This document shows, in pieces, positions 59,605 to 64,000 of a stretch of 64,000 bases of DNA. The stretch's first letter is position 1. The number at the start of each line of letters is the position of its first letter. Under the pieces are notes generated by a model. The model saw only the letters and a program-made list of their open reading frames with translations. It made no database searches and was not told the DNA's origin. The translations under genes and the position numbers were made by a program. Origin of the DNA: Neoaquamicrobium sediminum (lineage in GTDB: Bacteria > Pseudomonadota > Alphaproteobacteria > Rhizobiales > Rhizobiaceae); NCBI RefSeq assembly GCF_013240295.1, contig NZ_JABETK010000001.1:2285207-2349206 (forward strand). The letters run 5' to 3'.

Positions 59605-61143
59605 ATGCTCGATAGCACCGAACTTCCCGACGATATTGCCGCCCTCAAGGCGATGCTCGTTGCCGCGGAAGCGCGCAATCAACGCAAGGACGATCGGATC
59701 GCACAGCTGGAAAAGCTGGTCGCCGCGTTCAGGCAGGCGGCCTTCGGGCGCAGGTCGGAAAAGAGCGATCCGGACCAGTTCGATCTGGCGCTGGAGGATC
59801 TGGAAACGGCCATCGCGGCGGTCCATGCCGAGGAAGATGCAGAGGATCGTGCGGCACGGCGATCGGCAAAACCACGCAGCGCCAATCGTGGTTCGCTCCC
59901 CAGGCACCTGCCGCGGATCGAGCAGATCATCGAGCCCGAAAGCCTGGTCTGTGGCTGCGGCGGTGGTCTGCACCGCATTGGCGAAGACGTGTCCGAGCGG
60001 CTGGACGTGATCCCAGCCCAGTTCCGGGTGATCGTCACCCGCCGCCCCAAATATGCTTGCCGGTCCTGCACCGACGGCGTGGTGCAGGCACCGTCGCCCG
60101 CTCGGCTGATCCCCGGCGGGTTGCCGACCGAGGCCATGGTCGCCCATGTTCTAGTCAGCAAGTATGCCGATCACCTTCCGCTCTATCGTCAGGCGCAGAT
60201 TTACAGCCGCCAGGGTGTTGATCTGGACCGCTCAACGCTGGCCGATTGGGTCGGTCGGGCCGCCTTCGAGCTGCGCCCGGTCTACGATGCCTTGGTGGCA
60301 GACCTGAAAAGGTCATCGAAGCTGTTCATGGACGAAACCCGCGCACCGGTGCTCGATCCTGGGGCCCGAAAGACCAAGACCGGATACTTCTGGGCTCTGG
60401 CCCGTGATGATCGCCCCTGGAATGGCACCGCACCACCCGGTGTTGCCTTCACCTATGCCCCGGGCAGAAGTGGCCTTCATGCAGAACGGATCTTGCAGGG
60501 CTTTGGCGGCATTCTTCAGGTCGATGGTTATGCCGGCTACAACCGGTTGGTCGCACCAGGTCGCGGCGGATCGGACATCACGCTCGCCTATTGCTGGGCC
60601 CATGCGCGCCGCAAACTGGTAGAGATCACCCGCACGGGTCCCGCCCCGATCGCCGAAGAGGGTGTGCGCCTGATCCGCGAGCTCTATGCCATCGAAGCCG
60701 GCATCCGAGGTCTGGATCCCGATGACCGGCTCGCCGTGCGCCAGAAGCGGTCAGCACCGGCCGTGGCGCGAATAAAAGACTGGCTTGATCACCATCGCAG
60801 CCGCGTCTCGGCGAAAGCGCCGCTCGGGGAGGCATTGAGCTACATCGCCAAATACTGGGCTGGGCTCGAGTTGTTCCTGACCGATGGGCGCATCGAGCTC
60901 GACAACAATGCCGTCGAGCGGACCATCCGCCCGATTGCCCTGAACCGGAAGAACGCGCTCTTTGCCGGTCATGATGCCGGTGCCGAAAACTGGGCCGTCA
61001 TCGCCTCGTTCATCGAAACCTGCAAGCTGAACGCCGTAGATCCTCACGCTTGGCTTAGCTCAACCCTCGGTGCCGTCGCCAACGGCCATCAGCAGAGCCA
61101 GGTCAGTGAACTGCTTCCATGGAACTTCGCTGCAACGGTGTGA
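59605..61143 (+). CDS. tnpC: IS66 TnpC transposase, 512 aa
   Basis: Leucine-zipper-like N-terminus (ALKAMLVAAEARNQRKDDRIAQLEKLVAAFRQAAFGRRSEKSD), zinc-finger region (ESLVCGCGGGLHRIGEDVSERLDVIPAQFRVIVTRRPKYACRSC), then the IS66 DDE domain: VADLKRSSKLFMDETRAPVLDPG (first Asp), LQVDGYAGYNRL (second Asp), and ELDNNAVERTIRPIALNRKN (the Glu). It cuts and joins the ends. All parts are complete, with the stop 16 bases from the right inverted repeat. Confidence 0.95.
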   Translation: MLDSTELPDDIAALKAMLVAAEARNQRKDDRIAQLEKLVAAFRQAAFGRRSEKSDPDQFDLALEDLETAIAAVHAEEDAEDRAARRSAKPRSANRGSLPRHLPRIEQIIEPESLVCGCGGGLHRIGEDVSERLDVIPAQFRVIVTRRPKYACRSCTDGVVQAPSPARLIPGGLPTEAMVAHVLVSKYADHLPLYRQAQIYSRQGVDLDRSTLADWVGRAAFELRPVYDALVADLKRSSKLFMDETRAPVLDPGARKTKTGYFWALARDDRPWNGTAPPGVAFTYAPGRSGLHAERILQGFGGILQVDGYAGYNRLVAPGRGGSDITLAYCWAHARRKLVEITRTGPAPIAEEGVRLIRELYAIEAGIRGLDPDDRLAVRQKRSAPAVARIKDWLDHHRSRVSAKAPLGEALSYIAKYWAGLELFLTDGRIELDNNAVERTIRPIALNRKNALFAGHDAGAENWAVIASFIETCKLNAVDPHAWLSSTLGAVANGHQQSQVSELLPWNFAATV

Positions 61144-61159
61144 CCGGTACACCGCTTAC

Positions 61160-61167
61160 GATGCAGT
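61160..61167. repeat. 8-bp target-site duplication GATGCAGT (right)
   Basis: Identical to 58702-58709. It lies between the IS66 right end and the aph(3') leader. Confidence 0.9.
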
Positions 61168-61284
61168 AACGGAAACATCAATATGGATTCTGCTCAGGCC
61201 GCGCTCACCTCTTTGCCGGAAGGCTTGGACGAGCAGTGTCACAGTAGTTGCACCGAGAGCCAGATCCTGTTTCTACTTGGAAGT

Positions 61285-62079
61285 ATGTTGGAAGAAGAAC
61301 GTGTTTTGACCCAAGCCCCAATGGCCTGGAAGGAAAAGCTGGCCAGCTACACCTGGACCCAGCAAACAGTCGGCGGCTCGGAAGCGGCGGTATTCCGCGT
61401 TGAGGCACCAGGCAGACGGGTTCTGTTCGTGAAAACCGAGCCAGCCGGCTTGTTGAGCGAACTACAAGAAGAGGCAGCGCGGCTGCGCTGGCTGTCAACG
61501 ACCGGCCTGCCCTGCGCACAGGTGCTTGCTGAGGTCCACCAACAGGAGCGGGATTGGCTGCTGCTGAGCGCGGTGCCCGGCGAAAACCTGCTTTCGGCCT
61601 CGATGGGTGCGGAGGAGAAAGTGGCGATGATGGCCGCTGTCTTGCGCCAGCTTCATCAACTCGACCCGACAACCTGCCCGTTTGATCATAGAGCAGAGCA
61701 CCGCATCGAGCTGGCACGGGCGCGAATGGAGGCCGGCCTGGTAGATCAGGATGATCTCGATGATGAGCATCAGGGTCTAGGGCCGACTGAGCTGTTTGCA
61801 CGGCTGCAAGCCCGCAAGCCGCTTCGTGAGAACTTGGTAGTCACGCACGGCGACGCTTGTCTGCCAAATGTTATGGTAGAGAGCGGCCGCTTCTCCGGCG
61901 TCATCGATTGCGGCCGCCTGGGGTTAGCAGACCGCTATCAGGATTTAGCATTGACCACACGGGACGTCGCCGAGGAGCTCGGTCGCGAATGGGTCAAACC
62001 GTTCCTCGGTCACTATGGCATTAGCGATTTTGATTCCGACCGCGCGGCTTTCTACCGGCTACTTGATGAATTCTACTGA
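61285..62079 (+). CDS. aph(3'): Aminoglycoside 3'-phosphotransferase, APH(3')-II type, 264 aa
   Basis: Closely resembles Tn5 APH(3')-IIa along its length: [70 protein letters not shown] (the HGDxxxxN catalytic loop) and [18 protein letters not shown] (metal-binding Asp), then [12 protein letters not shown]. It would inactivate kanamycin and neomycin. Starting at the ATG at 61285 gives 264 aa, the length of APH(3')-IIa. A frame back to ATG 61183 adds 34 residues with no family match and cannot be excluded. It differs from Tn5 at many residues, so it is a divergent member. The IS66 end lies 126 bases upstream. Confidence 0.9.
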   Translation: MLEEERVLTQAPMAWKEKLASYTWTQQTVGGSEAAVFRVEAPGRRVLFVKTEPAGLLSELQEEAARLRWLSTTGLPCAQVLAEVHQQERDWLLLSAVPGENLLSASMGAEEKVAMMAAVLRQLHQLDPTTCPFDHRAEHRIELARARMEAGLVDQDDLDDEHQGLGPTELFARLQARKPLRENLVVTHGDACLPNVMVESGRFSGVIDCGRLGLADRYQDLALTTRDVAEELGREWVKPFLGHYGISDFDSDRAAFYRLLDEFY

Positions 62080-62148
62080 GCACGTACCAGCCGGAGCTTG
62101 GGAAACAACCGCTTTGGCTCCCAGGAAGCTGACAGAACTTGACGTCGA

Positions 62149-62331
62149 TTAGCCCCCGATGAGCGCACGCAGAACCGACACGCCGAAGATGGCGGCTACC
62201 GCCGAGATCATCAGCGTGCGCTCGCACAGCGCGTCGGGGTCGCGGACGAAGAGGTTCGTATAGCGAAGTCGGAATAAACCGTGAATGTTAGTCGCGGCAT
62301 TCAGCATAGAACGCGGGCGTTCGACGTTCAT
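62149..62331 (-). CDS. Short unassigned ORF with a C-terminal TM, 60 aa
   Basis: Reads MNVERPRSMLNAATNIHGLF, then RYTNLFVRDPDALCERTLM and ISAVAAIFGVSVLRALIGG, with one TM-like helix at the end. It might be a small membrane protein or the end of a decayed gene next to the tRNA. No ribosome-binding site stands out. It is listed because it fills the space between aph(3') and tRNA-Arg. Confidence 0.3.
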   Translation of the reverse strand: MNVERPRSMLNAATNIHGLFRLRYTNLFVRDPDALCERTLMISAVAAIFGVSVLRALIGG

Positions 62332-62344
62332 AGTTCTGTTTTAA

Positions 62345-62858
<514 letters not shown>

Positions 62859-62879
62859 TTGAGTGATCCTACGGGCTCC

Positions 62880-63677
62880 ATGGAGCTCGGCCGGATGTTC
62901 GAAAACACTGAGCAGCATTTGGCTGGCCAGTTCAAAGACGGTGATCTTCCACACTTAGTGGCATTGAGACGCCTACCATGCCTGTTCATTCCAGAGGGCA
63001 CTGGAGATGAGATTTGCAAAGTCGGACAAGTCACCGAGGCTCGAATAAACAACGGCCAGGTCCTCTTTGAATATGCGATCGACCCTGATGTGCCGCCGAT
63101 GCGGAACTCGCTTTTGTATGCGCAAAAGAACCGCTTGGATATGAACAGGCACAGGCACGACTTCGACTGGCACCGAAACCACTGGGCCGTTAAAGATGTG
63201 GACCTTTACCGCACGTTGCTCCGCAGCGTGAACCCTCGGCGTCAGCGGCCTTCGGTGTTCAATATTCCTGAGCACGAGTCGATCGAACACCAACTAGTAT
63301 CGGTCATGATGCCCTTTGGGGCCGAGTTTGGACCGGTGTACCAGGCGATTCAGCAGGCAAGTGCAGCGTGCAATCTCGTATCGAGGCGAGCTGATGAAAT
63401 CTGGGAAGCACCCGGTATCATTCAGGATGTTGTTAGCCTGATCGACCGCGCCCGAATAGTGATCTGCGATCTGACCGGTCGAAACCCCAATGTGTTCTAC
63501 GAGGCGGGGATCGCGCACACGTTGGGGCGCGAGGTAATAATCATCACCCAAAGCGAGCACGATATTCCGTTTGACCTCCGCCATCTCCGCCACTTGCGGT
63601 ACCTCAATAACAATGAAGGCCGCGCCAGTTTGACGGACGCCTTGCGCGGTAGGATGCAAACCATCTTAGGGCACTAA
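62880..63677 (+). CDS. Nucleoside 2-deoxyribosyltransferase-like (TIR/SLOG-like) protein, 265 aa
   Basis: The C-terminal half has SVMMPFGAEFGPVYQAIQQA, RADEIWEAPGIIQDVVSLIDRARIVICDLTGRNPNVFYEAGIAHTLGREVIIITQ and DIPFDLRHLRHLRYLNN. This is the nucleoside-2-deoxyribosyltransferase/TIR-like fold with D-L-T-G-x-N-P-N-V-F-Y-E-x-G-x-A-H. The N-terminal 130 residues are unassigned and may bind a ligand (SVNPRRQRPSVFNIPEHES). Such proteins are frequent in mobile islands and some act as NAD-cleaving or nucleotide-sensing defence effectors. A TTG start at 62859 would add 7 residues. Confidence 0.7.
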   Translation: MELGRMFENTEQHLAGQFKDGDLPHLVALRRLPCLFIPEGTGDEICKVGQVTEARINNGQVLFEYAIDPDVPPMRNSLLYAQKNRLDMNRHRHDFDWHRNHWAVKDVDLYRTLLRSVNPRRQRPSVFNIPEHESIEHQLVSVMMPFGAEFGPVYQAIQQASAACNLVSRRADEIWEAPGIIQDVVSLIDRARIVICDLTGRNPNVFYEAGIAHTLGREVIIITQSEHDIPFDLRHLRHLRYLNNNEGRASLTDALRGRMQTILGH

Positions 63678-64000
63678 TCGTCACGCGGAGTACACTTGTC
63701 CGAAGGCATGGTGGACTGAGGTCGACGAGGATATGCCGACATGTTTCGCTGGGACGAGGCAGAACCGAGCTGATTGCGGAGCATCGGTTGACAACTGAAT
63801 TCAATGCAGCCAATTAATGTGGCGCAACCGCAAAAGTTGAGAGAAAAGATGTTTGAGTTCCACGTGGGCCGCTGACATAGGATATATGAGAGGCGGGCCT
63901 ATAATCTGGTGGTGAAACTCCACAGTGAACACCAGCTTGGATCAGCGGCCGCGCAGCCATGATCCGTTCCACTTTCCGCACTGGAGCACTCTCCACCTAT
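63678..64000. other. Last 323 bases, no supported gene
   Basis: Short open frames occur on both strands but none has a family pattern or a ribosome-binding site. The composition is less GC-rich than in the rest of the window. Nothing else is seen. Confidence 0.4.

Larger units (their letters stand above)
58710..61159 (+). mobile_element. Complete IS66-family insertion sequence, 2450 bp
   Basis: Terminal inverted repeats start GTAAGCGGTGT (58710-58720) and end ACACCGCTTAC (61149-61159). 8-bp duplications (GATGCAGT) flank it. It carries the three standard IS66 genes tnpA, tnpB and tnpC, all intact and on the plus strand. The right end lies about 24 bases before the first possible start of the aph(3') ORF (61183), so an outward promoter effect is possible. 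Confidence 0.95.

Noticed and set aside
61183..61284. 34-residue N-terminal extension of APH(3')
   Set aside because: No similarity to the family start; an internal ATG gives the exact length of APH(3')-IIa, though use of the longer form cannot be excluded.

Overview
The window reads as about 62 kb of an alphaproteobacterial integrative and conjugative element (ICE) or ICE-like plasmid backbone, GC-rich and densely packed with ATGA-overlapping genes. The backbone is the rhizobial/sphingomonad/rhodobacterial type: ParB-like nuclease, methyltransferase-helicase of the strawberry-notch family, Toprim primase, DUF2493, DUF736, DUF2285, AlpA-like HTH, RepA/ParA/RHH, DUF2840, TraF peptidase, lytic transglycosylase, a DUF3363-type relaxase, TraG and a complete Trb (P-type) type IV secretion operon. 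No classical single ICE integrase is present in the window. A tRNA-Arg(CCG) gene at 62346-62422 points its 3' end at the element and is a candidate right boundary.

Layout. 1-164: tail of an arginase-like gene. 343-18227: left backbone block. Its helicase gene (3282-6274 plus 12562-13903) is split in frame by a cargo-free 6.29 kb element (6275-12561) that encodes three large tyrosine-recombinase-fold proteins and one small coiled-coil protein. 18636-26742: copper-handling cargo (cytochrome c, multicopper oxidase, DUF302, VTT membrane protein, APC permease, Cu+ P-type ATPase, DUF411). 27148-33777: regulators, replication/partition and the start of the transfer region. 34021-51477: relaxase, TraG and TrbB-to-TrbI, interrupted by two accessory genes: a zinc-ribbon/gamma-glutamylcyclotransferase fusion (35920-37410) and a PLP aminotransferase (40496-41671). 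51449-55717: a LysR regulator and then the most notable cargo. 56221-62079: VOC protein, serine hydrolase, remnants, a complete IS66 element with an 8-bp target duplication, and an aph(3')-II-like aminoglycoside phosphotransferase. 62346 onward: tRNA-Arg, then a nucleoside-deoxyribosyltransferase-like gene.

The cargo at 52464-55717 looks like a complete fluoroacetate resistance/degradation cassette. A FlK-like thioesterase with all five FlK active-site positions in the right spacing would undo fluoroacetyl-CoA. A fluoroacetate dehalogenase with the fluoride-pocket His-Trp-Tyr set would cut the C-F bond. A fluoride riboswitch would sense the released ion, and CrcB would export it. A MarR-methyltransferase fusion leads the cluster.

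A caution on integrity: eight genes between 27.5 and 57.5 kb (XRE regulator, DUF2285 protein, repA, relaxase, trbL, trbF, dehalogenase, serine hydrolase) each carry one single-step frameshift, mostly in short G/C runs, and each is restored to a full-length family member by one indel. None were seen in the first 27 kb. Real decay and uncorrected sequencing error cannot be separated from the sequence alone. All family names rest on motif recognition, not on database searches.
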